Shown here piece by piece: positions 1 through 5,072 of a stretch of DNA of 5,767 bases; positions within the stretch are counted from its first letter, which is position 1, and every line of letters begins with the position of its first letter. The stretch lies in the NCBI GenBank assembly GCA_028718465.1, contig JAQULX010000206.1, positions 1 through 5,767 on the forward strand. Reading direction: 5' to 3'. A program made the position numbers and the translations under genes. Source of the stretch: Dehalococcoidales bacterium (GTDB lineage: Bacteria > Chloroflexota > Dehalococcoidia > Dehalococcoidales > UBA3254). The notes below the pieces were generated by a model, which was not told the DNA's origin, did no database searches, and saw only the letters and a program-made list of their open reading frames with translations.

Positions 1-847
1 CGTTATGGATTGTTTCCGGAAGTCTGGATATCAATTTATCCCGCAGAGGCACCAGCTTTTCAATCCGGGCCGGTATTTCATTCCCGGCGATTTCAGCGGC
101 TTTGCCCAGTCCGGCGATAGCGGCCACATCTTCGGTCCCGGCTCGCCGTCCGCCTTCCTGAATACCACCATCCAGAATGGGCATAATCCGGACGCCCCGC
201 CTCACCCAGAGAGCCCCGCTGCCTTTCGGTCCGTAAAACTGGTTGCCGGCCAGGCTGAGGGCATCGACTCCCAGTTCTTTCACATTCACCGGTATATTAC
301 CACAGGTGGCTACCGCATCCGTGTGAAAGACGATCTTGCGCTCCCGGGTGATTGTCCCTATCTCTGCAATAGGCTGTATGGTGCCTACTTCGCTGTTGGC
401 ATGCATGATAGAGACCAGCACTGTTTCCGGGCGAATCTGGCGCTTTACCTCTTCCGGGTCGACCAGGCCGTACTTGTCGACCGGTACCATGGTCACTTCG
501 AAGCCCATTTTTTCTAACGATCTGGCGGCATTCATAACGGAGAAGTGCTCGACCGCGGAGATAATGATATGTTTGCCCTTGTTCTGAAGGGCCGTCGCTA
601 TGCCTTTAACGGCGAAATTATTGCTTTCTGTGCCGCTGGCGGTAAATATGATCTCTTCAGGGTCGCCTGCCCCGATAAGTCTGGCGACCTGAGACCGGGC
701 AAGCTCGACGGCCTCACGGGCAGGATCGCCCCAATCATGCAATGATGAGGGATTACCAAAATTTTCAATCAGATAGGGAAGCATGGCTTCACGGACCTCT
801 GGAAGGACCGGGTTGGCTGCCGCATGATCTAAATATACCTTCCTCAT
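1..847 (-). CDS. NifS/IscS-family protein lacking the PLP lysine (3' end outside window)
   Basis: Class V aminotransferase fold protein of the cysteine desulfurase family; 282 residues are visible and the C-terminus, including the catalytic cysteine loop, lies beyond the left edge. It starts at ATG 847-845 ([13 protein letters not shown]) behind a GGAG six bases upstream. Family landmarks are present: YLDHAA (5-10), FGNPSSLH (30-37), [10 protein letters not shown] (69-78), VEHFSV (99-104), HTDAV (175-179), [10 protein letters not shown] (204-213) and GGRRAGTED (232-240). The PLP site is abnormal. The usual SGHK is AGNQ (200-203), so Gln203 replaces the Schiff-base lysine and Asn202 the preceding histidine. 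Ser152 replaces the usual Asn before Glu, and Ala180 replaces the usual Gln. His101 and Asp177 are kept. It is last in the visible MOSC-nadA-ferredoxin unit, 82 bp after the ferredoxin. In the first 40 residues it matches the canonical paralogue at 2982-4148 at 22 positions. Family membership is certain; classical desulfurase activity is doubtful. Confidence 0.93.
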   Translation of the reverse strand, partial: MRKVYLDHAAANPVLPEVREAMLPYLIENFGNPSSLHDWGDPAREAVELARSQVARLIGAGDPEEIIFTASGTESNNFAVKGIATALQNKGKHIIISAVEHFSVMNAARSLEKMGFEVTMVPVDKYGLVDPEEVKRQIRPETVLVSIMHANSEVGTIQPIAEIGTITRERKIVFHTDAVATCGNIPVNVKELGVDALSLAGNQFYGPKGSGALWVRRGVRIMPILDGGIQEGGRRAGTEDVAAIAGLGKAAEIAGNEIPARIEKLVPLRDKLISRLPETIHN

Positions 848-926
848 AATCTTCTCCAGTTTTGCAAACCCTCGAGTTTAAATTTAGGCCGGCAACGCAT
901 TATGTAAACTTGCTGCTCGTCTTTCC

Positions 927-957
927 CGATCAGGGGTACAACTGATTGCCCTGATCG
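927..957 (-). repeat. 9-bp inverted repeat over the ferredoxin stop codon
   Basis: The arms CGATCAGGG (927-935) and CCCTGATCG (949-957) are perfect inverted complements around a 13-nt loop. In the minus-strand mRNA this hairpin covers the last codons and the TGA stop of the ferredoxin gene. No T-run follows it in the minus direction (the next bases are GGGAAAGACG), so it does not look like an intrinsic terminator. It could stabilise the upstream mRNA or tune expression of the downstream nifS-like gene. The function is inference; the repeat itself is read directly. Confidence 0.5.
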
Positions 958-1139
958 TCTTCCACTATTATGGCATTCACCGGGCAGCTTTCGGCGGCAC
1001 TCATAATTTTATCTTCGCTGGCTGAAGATATGTCCAGGACTTTGGCTTTATTTTCTTCATCCAGTTTAAAAACCGACGGCGCCACAGCAACGCAATTGCC
1101 TATTCCGACGCATAAATCCCGGTCTACTATTACTTTCAT
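930..1139 (-). CDS. small three-cysteine ferredoxin, probably [3Fe-4S]
   Basis: A 69-residue single-cluster ferredoxin, presumably a cytoplasmic electron carrier. It has C10-x5-C16 in CVGIGNC, followed by APSVF, and a distal C52-P53 in ESCPVNAI. The position that would carry the second cysteine of a CxxCxxC motif is Ile13. With only three cysteines in the protein, a [3Fe-4S] cluster is the simplest expectation, or a [4Fe-4S] cluster with a non-protein ligand. The C-x5-C plus CP pattern resembles the ferredoxins that serve cytochromes P450 and similar oxidoreductases. The start ATG (1139-1137) has a strong GGGAGG eight bases upstream. The gene begins 21 bp after the nadA stop and precedes the lysine-less nifS homologue, so it is probably co-transcribed with both. 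Its partner is unknown; a role in reducing or maturing the NadA cluster is only a guess from position. Confidence 0.9.
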   Translation of the reverse strand: MKVIVDRDLCVGIGNCVAVAPSVFKLDEENKAKVLDISSASEDKIMSAAESCPVNAIIVEDDQGNQLYP

Positions 1140-1160
1140 AACGTCAGCCTCCCGTGGAAA

Positions 1161-2078
1161 TCAGTTGCCTATCTCAAGCATTCTATTGACAGACCTCAGG
1201 GCTCTAATCCGTACCGGCTCCGGGACCTTCACTACCGGCTTCATTTCTTCCAGCGACCAGAGTATTTTTTCCAGGGTAATCAGCTTCATGCGGGGGCATA
1301 CCGCCTGTTCCGAGACCGGAATGAAAGATTTATCCGGGTTTTCTTTCCTTAAACGGTAGATTAGACCGATTTCGGTACCCACGATAATTTCTCTGGCTGA
1401 AGCCGTGCGCGCATAACGCAGCATGCCGCCGGTGCTCATGACTTCGTCCGCCAGAGCGATTGTGTCCGGCCGGCATTCGGGATGAATTAGTACCCCGGCC
1501 TGGGGATGCTCGGATTTAACCCGCCTGATATCCTCAGGTCGAATCCTGGCATGGGTGGGACAATAGCCTGGCCAGAAGTCTATTATTTTACTGGTATTGG
1601 TGGAAACGTAATGCCCCAGGTACTGGTCCGGTACGAAAAGGACCCTCTTCGAATCCAGGCTGTTTACTACCTTAACCGCATTCGCCGATGTGCAGCATAT
1701 ATCCGACTTCGCTTTGACCTCGGCAGTCGAATTAACATAGCACACCACCGCGTCTTCCGGAAGCTCTTTCTTTCTCTCGATAAGCTGGGCAGCCGTAATC
1801 ATATTCGCCATCGGGCAGCCGGCATTCATTTCCGGCAGAAGGACCGTCTTGCCGGGGGATAGAATGGCGGCAGTCTCAGCCATGAAATGGACACCGCAGA
1901 ATACGATGACCTCCGCATCTGTTTTTGCAGCATTCTGGCTTAGCTCCAGTGAGTCTCCTACAAAATCGGCGATATCCTGAACCTCACCCAGTTGATAGTT
2001 GTGGGACAGAATTACTGCATTTCTCCGGGACTTGATATCCGTTATTTTCTTGATAAGCTCTGAGTTTATATCCTGCAT
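1161..2078 (-). CDS. nadA: quinolinate synthase NadA
   Basis: Condenses iminoaspartate with dihydroxyacetone phosphate to quinolinate in de novo NAD synthesis; a cytoplasmic [4Fe-4S] enzyme. The 305-residue length is normal for the compact form. Motifs in order: LSHNYQ (24-29), GDSLELS (41-47), CGVHFMAETA (61-70), PEMNAGCPM (82-90), YVNSTAEVKAKSDICCTSANA (near 114-134), VPDQYLG (149-155), HPECRPD (199-205), STGGM (215-219) and CPRMKLITLEKI (261-272). The three expected cluster ligands are C88, C173 (in GYCPTH) and C261. The start ATG overlaps the TAA of the MOSC gene by one base (TAATG), and a GGAGG lies inside the end of that gene, so translational coupling is likely. No nadB or nadC is visible. 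The ferredoxin and a NifS homologue follow directly, recalling bacteria in which a dedicated NifS supports NadA. Identification is secure. Confidence 0.97.
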   Translation of the reverse strand: MQDINSELIKKITDIKSRRNAVILSHNYQLGEVQDIADFVGDSLELSQNAAKTDAEVIVFCGVHFMAETAAILSPGKTVLLPEMNAGCPMANMITAAQLIERKKELPEDAVVCYVNSTAEVKAKSDICCTSANAVKVVNSLDSKRVLFVPDQYLGHYVSTNTSKIIDFWPGYCPTHARIRPEDIRRVKSEHPQAGVLIHPECRPDTIALADEVMSTGGMLRYARTASAREIIVGTEIGLIYRLRKENPDKSFIPVSEQAVCPRMKLITLEKILWSLEEMKPVVKVPEPVRIRALRSVNRMLEIGN

Positions 2079-2557
2079 TAACCTGTCAACCTCCGGTTTC
2101 TGGCCTGTTCATTCTCAGGCCTGGAAGTAACCTCTATGGAATCACCTGTTTTGACAACCCCGCCCCGGATTACCCTGGCGAAAACGCCCTCTTTAGGCAT
2201 GATGCATTTCCCTGTCTGTTTGAAGATAGCGCATCCGGTGTGGCATTCCTTGCCGATCTGACTGATTTCCAGGAGGACATCGTCGCCGATATACAGCCGG
2301 GTGCCGATAGGCAAAGGCGGCAGCTCAATTCCTTCACAGGTGATATTTTCAGCAAAATCACCCGGTCCCACGTCCAGCCCCATCTTGCGCATCTTTTCGA
2401 TGCTTTCCGCAGCCAGAAGGCTGACCTGCCGGTGCCACCCGGAATCAGCATGAGCGTCGCCTATCATGCCGTACTGCTCTTTTAATACGCCCTTCTCGAT
2501 GTCTTTTTTGCGTGTGCCTTTTTTCTCGCTGGTACACACTGCGATTACTTTAGCCAC
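2078..2557 (-). CDS. MOSC-domain protein
   Basis: A 159-residue stand-alone MOSC domain, the family related to the C-terminal domain of molybdenum-cofactor sulfurase and thought to handle sulfur or bind pterin cofactor. Visible motifs: GMIGDAHADSGWHRQVSLLA (30-49), GPGDFAENIT (64-73), PPLPIGTRL (80-88), IGKECHTGCAIF (101-112) and GKCIMPKEGVFARVI (116-130). The cysteines C105, C109 and C118 lie in the conserved C-terminal part, and C118 is the usual conserved one. The start is GTG (2557-2555), supported by GAGGT at 2571-2567 nine bases upstream. The frame overlaps nadA by one base. It is the first gene of the MOSC-nadA-ferredoxin-nifS-like unit. Together with yqeB nearby, the context points to molybdenum cofactor or sulfur transfer, but the substrate of such short MOSC proteins is generally unknown. 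The family call is firm; the role is inferred. Confidence 0.9.
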   Translation of the reverse strand: MAKVIAVCTSEKKGTRKKDIEKGVLKEQYGMIGDAHADSGWHRQVSLLAAESIEKMRKMGLDVGPGDFAENITCEGIELPPLPIGTRLYIGDDVLLEISQIGKECHTGCAIFKQTGKCIMPKEGVFARVIRGGVVKTGDSIEVTSRPENEQARNRRLTG

Positions 2558-2585
2558 TTGTTCCGTACCTCAAACTTTCTACCCG

Positions 2586-2631
2586 ATTATACCTATATTA
2601 TATTATTCGCTTCATTAAAGTGATACGTCAA
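2586..2631 (-). promoter_or_regulatory. sigma70-like promoter elements before the MOSC-nadA unit
   Basis: On the minus strand there is TTGACG (2631-2626), 18 bases, then AATAAT (2607-2602): five of six matches in each box. Two perfect TATAAT hexamers also lie in the same AT-rich run (2602-2597 and 2591-2586), but neither has a good -35 box at standard spacing. The GTG start of the MOSC gene is about 30 bases below the last hexamer, giving a short leader. In so AT-rich a run some matches are expected by chance; the position ahead of the unit is what makes it credible. Confidence 0.5.
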
Positions 2632-2712
2632 CTACAACCCGGATGTCCGGTATGTTAATCTCCATAATACGATACCCGGAACCGAAACCAGTGACGCCAA
2701 CAGACGAATCAC
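2632..2712 (-). CDS. possible 26-residue small protein or leader peptide
   Basis: A short frame starting with GTG (2712-2710), preceded by a perfect AGGAGG (2723-2718) five bases upstream. It ends at TAG (2634-2632), directly against the TTGACG of the putative MOSC promoter. It would encode an N-terminal hydrophobic stretch (residues 3-17, LLASLVSVPGIVLW within it) followed by a basic tail containing WRLTYR. That could be a single short membrane-associated segment. There is no family match I can recognise and no conservation evidence. The exact Shine-Dalgarno match is the only positive argument. It may instead be a leader whose translation affects the MOSC unit, or simply chance. Confidence 0.3.
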   Translation of the reverse strand: MIRLLASLVSVPGIVLWRLTYRTSGL

Positions 2713-2717
2713 TTTTA

Positions 2718-2750
2718 CCTCCTATACCTTTTTTATTACAGTATAGTAGG
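2718..2750 (-). promoter_or_regulatory. hairpin sequestering an AGGAGG ribosome-binding site
   Basis: In minus-strand RNA, CCUACUAUAC (2750-2741) can pair with GUAUAGGAGG (2727-2718) with one mismatch in ten, around a 13-nt A-rich loop (2740-2728). The 3' arm contains the whole AGGAGG that would serve the 26-codon frame at 2712. This is the arrangement of a translation-repressing stem or RNA thermometer. The same inverted repeat read on the plus strand is followed by CTTTTTCG and could pass for a weak terminator, although no plus-strand gene precedes it. The structure is visible; the regulatory role is inference. Confidence 0.4.
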
Positions 2751-2839
2751 CTTTTTCGTCCGCTTCCCCTTAATGCCGGAGTTCTTAAGCATTCGGAGGC
2801 GGGGCAAATACCGGCGCAACAGAGTCCTGGGAAACCGGG

Positions 2840-2968
2840 TTATCGGCGGTTACTTATCCGGAAATGCTCTTTCAACATGCACCGGTTCACCACCTTCAGC
2901 CCGGCATGCCTGGCCCGGCTGGCGGCGTTCTTATAAATAGCTGCCGACATGGTTGCTCGGTAAAACAT
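2840..2968 (-). pseudogene. C-terminal remnant of a CoA-binding (YccU-like) protein
   Basis: A short open frame downstream of nifS, 13 bases after its stop. It can start at ATG 2968-2966 (42 codons) or ATG 2950-2948 (36 codons) and ends at TAA 2842-2840. It contains KNAASRARHAGLKVV followed by NRCMLKEHFRIS. This resembles the C-terminal end of the roughly 140-residue CoA-binding proteins, which typically finish with a pattern like N-x-x-A-A-x-x-A-x-x-A-G-L-x-V-V-M-x-R-C-M-x-x-E-H-x-R-L. Compared with that pattern one residue is missing before NRCM. The N-terminal Rossmann portion is absent, and the space where it should lie is occupied by nifS, so this is most likely a remnant left by a deletion or rearrangement. 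No good ribosome-binding site is seen. The match is from memory of the family pattern and covers only about 30 residues. Confidence 0.45.
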
Positions 2969-2981
2969 TCCGGATCTGATT

Positions 2982-4148
2982 TTATTTCAGGGCTTTATAG
3001 AGAGGCGACATCTTTCTGAGCCTGGAGATAATTCCCGGTAAAATATCGATCACGTGATCGATTTCGCTCTCAGTCGTCCATTTCCCCAGACTGAACCGGA
3101 TGGAACACCTGGCCTCTTCGGCCGGGATGCCCGTAGCGATAAGGACATGGGAAGCCTCCAGGCTTTCCGAGCTGCAAGCTGAACCGGTGGAAACACAAAT
3201 GCCGGCGAAGTCCAGGCTTGCCAGGGTGGCTTCGCCTTCAACATAGGCGATACTGATATTAACATTATTAGGCAGTCTCTTTTCAGGGTGGCCGTTGAGC
3301 CTGGTATATTCGATTTTATTCAACAGCCCGGATATCAATTTATCTCTATACGCCGTGACGCGGACGTTTTCCTCGGCCATTTCCTGCCCGGCAATTTCAA
3401 TTGCTTTACCTAAACCGACTATCCCGGGGACATTATAGGTGGAACCGCGCCGGCCGTCTTCCTGGCCTCCGCCGTGCAGGAACGGGATGATTCGCGTCCC
3501 TTTGCGGATATATAAAGCGCCGATGCCTTTAGGCCCGTACAGTTTATGCCCGGAAATCGAGAGCAGGTCCACATTCAGGTCCCGGACGTTTATCGGTATA
3601 TGCCCGGTGGTCTGGACTGCATCGGTATGCAGGTACACCCCGGCTTCCCGGGTGATTTGCCCGATCTCTGCGACAGGCTGTATGGTTCCAATCTCGTTGC
3701 TGGCATGTATTATCGATACCAGGGCCGTTTTAGCGGTAATGGCTTTTTTTACATCGTCCGGATCGACCATGCCGTGACGGTCTACCCTCAATACGGTAAC
3801 CTTAAAACCCTGCTGTTCCAGGAATTGACAGGGTTCCAGCACTGCATGATGCTCGACCGGGCTTATGATAATATGGTCTTTTTTTGCCTGGTTGGCGTAG
3901 GCGACGCCTTTCAGCGCGAAGTTATCGGACTCCGTTCCACCGCTAGTAAACACGATTTCCTCAGGAACGGCTCCCAGAAATGCGGCCAATTTAGACCGGG
4001 CGGCTTCGACTCCGGTTCTAGCGTCCTGTCCGCAGGTATGGATGCTCGATGGATTTCCGAATATCTCCGTAAAATAAGGGGTCATGACCTTTAAAACTTC
4101 CGGATGGGTCGGTGTAGTGGCGGCATAGTCCAGGTATATCCTTGTCAC
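2982..4148 (-). CDS. nifS: cysteine desulfurase, NifS/IscS type (canonical)
   Basis: PLP enzyme that removes sulfur from cysteine and passes it as a persulfide to Fe-S scaffolds or cofactor enzymes; members can also use selenocysteine. The length of 388 residues is typical. Key residues are all present: His100 (VEHHAV), Asn151 (ASNEIG), Asp176 and Gln179 (HTDAVQ), the His201-Lys202 Schiff-base pair (SGHKLYGPKG), and Cys325 in the mobile loop STGSACSSES. The short loop indicates group I (NifS/IscS) and not SufS. The GGGQEDGRRGSTYN segment (226-239) is slightly unusual, with Tyr where the family usually has Glu in the GTEN motif. The start is GTG (4148-4146), sharing GTGA with the yqeB stop, with GAGGA six bases upstream. 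The tight overlap with yqeB suggests it supplies sulfur or selenium for molybdenum hydroxylase maturation, although a general Fe-S role is equally possible. Confidence 0.96.
   Translation of the reverse strand: MTRIYLDYAATTPTHPEVLKVMTPYFTEIFGNPSSIHTCGQDARTGVEAARSKLAAFLGAVPEEIVFTSGGTESDNFALKGVAYANQAKKDHIIISPVEHHAVLEPCQFLEQQGFKVTVLRVDRHGMVDPDDVKKAITAKTALVSIIHASNEIGTIQPVAEIGQITREAGVYLHTDAVQTTGHIPINVRDLNVDLLSISGHKLYGPKGIGALYIRKGTRIIPFLHGGGQEDGRRGSTYNVPGIVGLGKAIEIAGQEMAEENVRVTAYRDKLISGLLNKIEYTRLNGHPEKRLPNNVNISIAYVEGEATLASLDFAGICVSTGSACSSESLEASHVLIATGIPAEEARCSIRFSLGKWTTESEIDHVIDILPGIISRLRKMSPLYKALK
3045..3062. repeat. 18-bp perfect palindrome inside nifS
   Basis: ATCGATCACGTGATCGAT is self-complementary over all 18 bases and lies in the 3' part of nifS, encoding the EIDHVIDI stretch. 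The protein segment is a normal part of the family's C-terminal helix, so the symmetry is probably a by-product of codon choice. A protein-binding site or small cruciform cannot be excluded. Confidence 0.4.
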
Positions 4149-4969
4149 AGTGTTTCCTCGATATTTAAACTCATTAGAATCGCCTCAAGTGTTCCGCCTG
4201 CGATAGTCCGCATCATGGGATGAATAGTATAACAGTCCGGTTTATCGATATCGGAGTCTATCCCTGCCAGCCTGGTATTGGCCAATACTTTTACATCACT
4301 GCGCAGCAGCCCCCTGAGGGTGCCGGAAACAGGGGCTGTCAGGGGTGAATCGTCCAGATACCCAACGATATCTCCGGCTTTAACCGCATCGCCGATTTCA
4401 TTATCGGAGCGGAACACTCCGGCATCCTCTGCTGTCACATATTTTTCGTTGACGGAAATATCTATATTGCCAGGACTTTCGGTGCCGTCGGCGGACTCTC
4501 CTTCAATAATCACTCTGCCGAAATCTCTGCTATTGCTAGTCTCGATTATCAGATGCACCTCTCTCCCGATAGTAAACCCGGGGCCGATTCCAATGACCAG
4601 CGGGGCATCCTCCATCCTGGTTGTATTTGTCCTTCGTTTCAGCATCATGGCGTTGATCAGTACGTCCGGTTTTATCAGCGGTTTGGCAATTAATTCAGGG
4701 TCAACCAGTACAGGAATATGGTCGTTCCGCCAGACCCTGTAGATCTGGTCCAGCGCAGGAACGGCCTTTTCAGCGATGACCCCCTCTACCATCTTTTTTG
4801 AGTTATAGATTGCTTCGGAAAAACAGGTGCCCCGGTTTACAGCTAACGAATCGGTTTCATCAGTGAGGCATACTCTGAAGTGGCTGCGAAACAGTTTATG
4901 GGCAATTGCACTCCCTACCTCACCCCCTCCTCTAATGAGCACAATCAGATCGGATAAACTTCTCATCAT
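4145..4969 (-). CDS. yqeB: YqeB, selenium-dependent molybdenum hydroxylase maturation protein (EF2563 family)
   Basis: Protein of the EF2563/YqeB family, which co-occurs with selD, nifS-like genes and molybdenum hydroxylases whose cofactor carries labile selenium; the exact biochemical step is not established. It has 274 residues from the first ATG. The N-terminus is Rossmann-like with IRGGGEVGSAIAHKLF (12-27). The family hallmark LVIGIGPGFTIGREVHLIIE (124-143) is followed by GRVIIEG (151-157). The second half has a hybrid-motif-like region: EIGDAVKAGDIVGYL (191-205), APVSGTLRGLLRSDVKVL (212-229), and a C-terminal TIAGGTLEAIL. Two adjacent ATGs occur; AGGAG lies two bases from the first and five from the second, so Met at 4966 is the likelier start. 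The gene overlaps nifS by four bases and follows the transporter gene by about 100 bp. No yqeC, mocA or selD is visible. Confidence 0.9.
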   Translation of the reverse strand: MMRSLSDLIVLIRGGGEVGSAIAHKLFRSHFRVCLTDETDSLAVNRGTCFSEAIYNSKKMVEGVIAEKAVPALDQIYRVWRNDHIPVLVDPELIAKPLIKPDVLINAMMLKRRTNTTRMEDAPLVIGIGPGFTIGREVHLIIETSNSRDFGRVIIEGESADGTESPGNIDISVNEKYVTAEDAGVFRSDNEIGDAVKAGDIVGYLDDSPLTAPVSGTLRGLLRSDVKVLANTRLAGIDSDIDKPDCYTIHPMMRTIAGGTLEAILMSLNIEETL

Positions 4970-4971
4970 TA

Positions 4972-4976
4972 CTCCT
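4972..4976 (-). promoter_or_regulatory. ribosome-binding site deciding the yqeB start
   Basis: AGGAG on the minus strand sits two bases before the ATG at 4969 and five bases before the adjacent ATG at 4966. The second spacing is within the usual range and the first is too short, so translation probably begins at 4966, giving a 273-residue protein. Confidence 0.6.
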
Positions 4977-4997
4977 GGTCGGCATTATTTTGTATCT

Positions 4998-5026
4998 ATT
5001 TTACCCCATCCGATCCGGTATGCATA
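4998..5026 (-). promoter_or_regulatory. possible promoter for yqeB-nifS
   Basis: On the minus strand TAAAAT (5003-4998) matches five of six bases of a -10 box. Seventeen bases upstream is TATGCA (5026-5021), a poor -35 match with three of six. The placement would give a leader of about 20-25 bases before the yqeB start. I see no clear terminator for the upstream transporter gene in this 103-bp gap, so co-transcription from upstream remains possible. Confidence 0.3.
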
Positions 5027-5072
5027 GCGCTTGCAGCGATTGTCGCGGCATCAGTATATAAGTACAATATTC

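Larger units (their letters stand above)
2558..2981. other. 424-bp spacer between the two gene groups
   Basis: No gene of ordinary size fits here. Going in the direction of transcription (right to left), it contains a 36-42 codon frame resembling the end of a CoA-binding protein, then about 90 bp in which I see nothing specific. These are followed by a hairpin enclosing AGGAGG, a 26-codon frame, and AT-rich promoter-like sequence just before the MOSC gene. I found no convincing intrinsic terminator for the upstream nifS on the minus strand, so read-through into the MOSC unit is possible. A 97-codon plus-strand frame across this spacer has no recognisable features and is probably chance. Confidence 0.6.

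Noticed and set aside
5..745. Plus-strand open frames of 66-170 codons opposite the lysine-less nifS homologue
   Set aside because: They lie fully antisense to a strongly recognisable family member and show no family motifs. The similar-looking frames opposite the other nifS (3439-4094) arise because the two paralogues share sequence.
1..847. Treating the lysine-less nifS homologue as a pseudogene
   Set aside because: The frame is uninterrupted for 282 codons, has a good ribosome-binding site, and retains most structural motifs. Changes at several PLP contacts with the rest of the fold kept look like functional divergence.
2170..2451. 93-codon minus-strand frame inside the MOSC gene
   Set aside because: It is an out-of-frame shadow of a clearly identified MOSC domain and has no motifs of its own.
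2718..2756. Intrinsic terminator on the plus strand (hairpin followed by CTTTTT)
   Set aside because: The stem is AT-rich with a mismatch and a 13-nt loop, and no plus-strand gene lies upstream of it. The minus-strand reading that buries AGGAGG is more informative, though the alternative is not excluded.
2643..2936. 97-codon plus-strand frame across the spacer
   Set aside because: It has no recognisable domain and no credible ribosome-binding site, and it overlaps minus-strand signals that make better sense.
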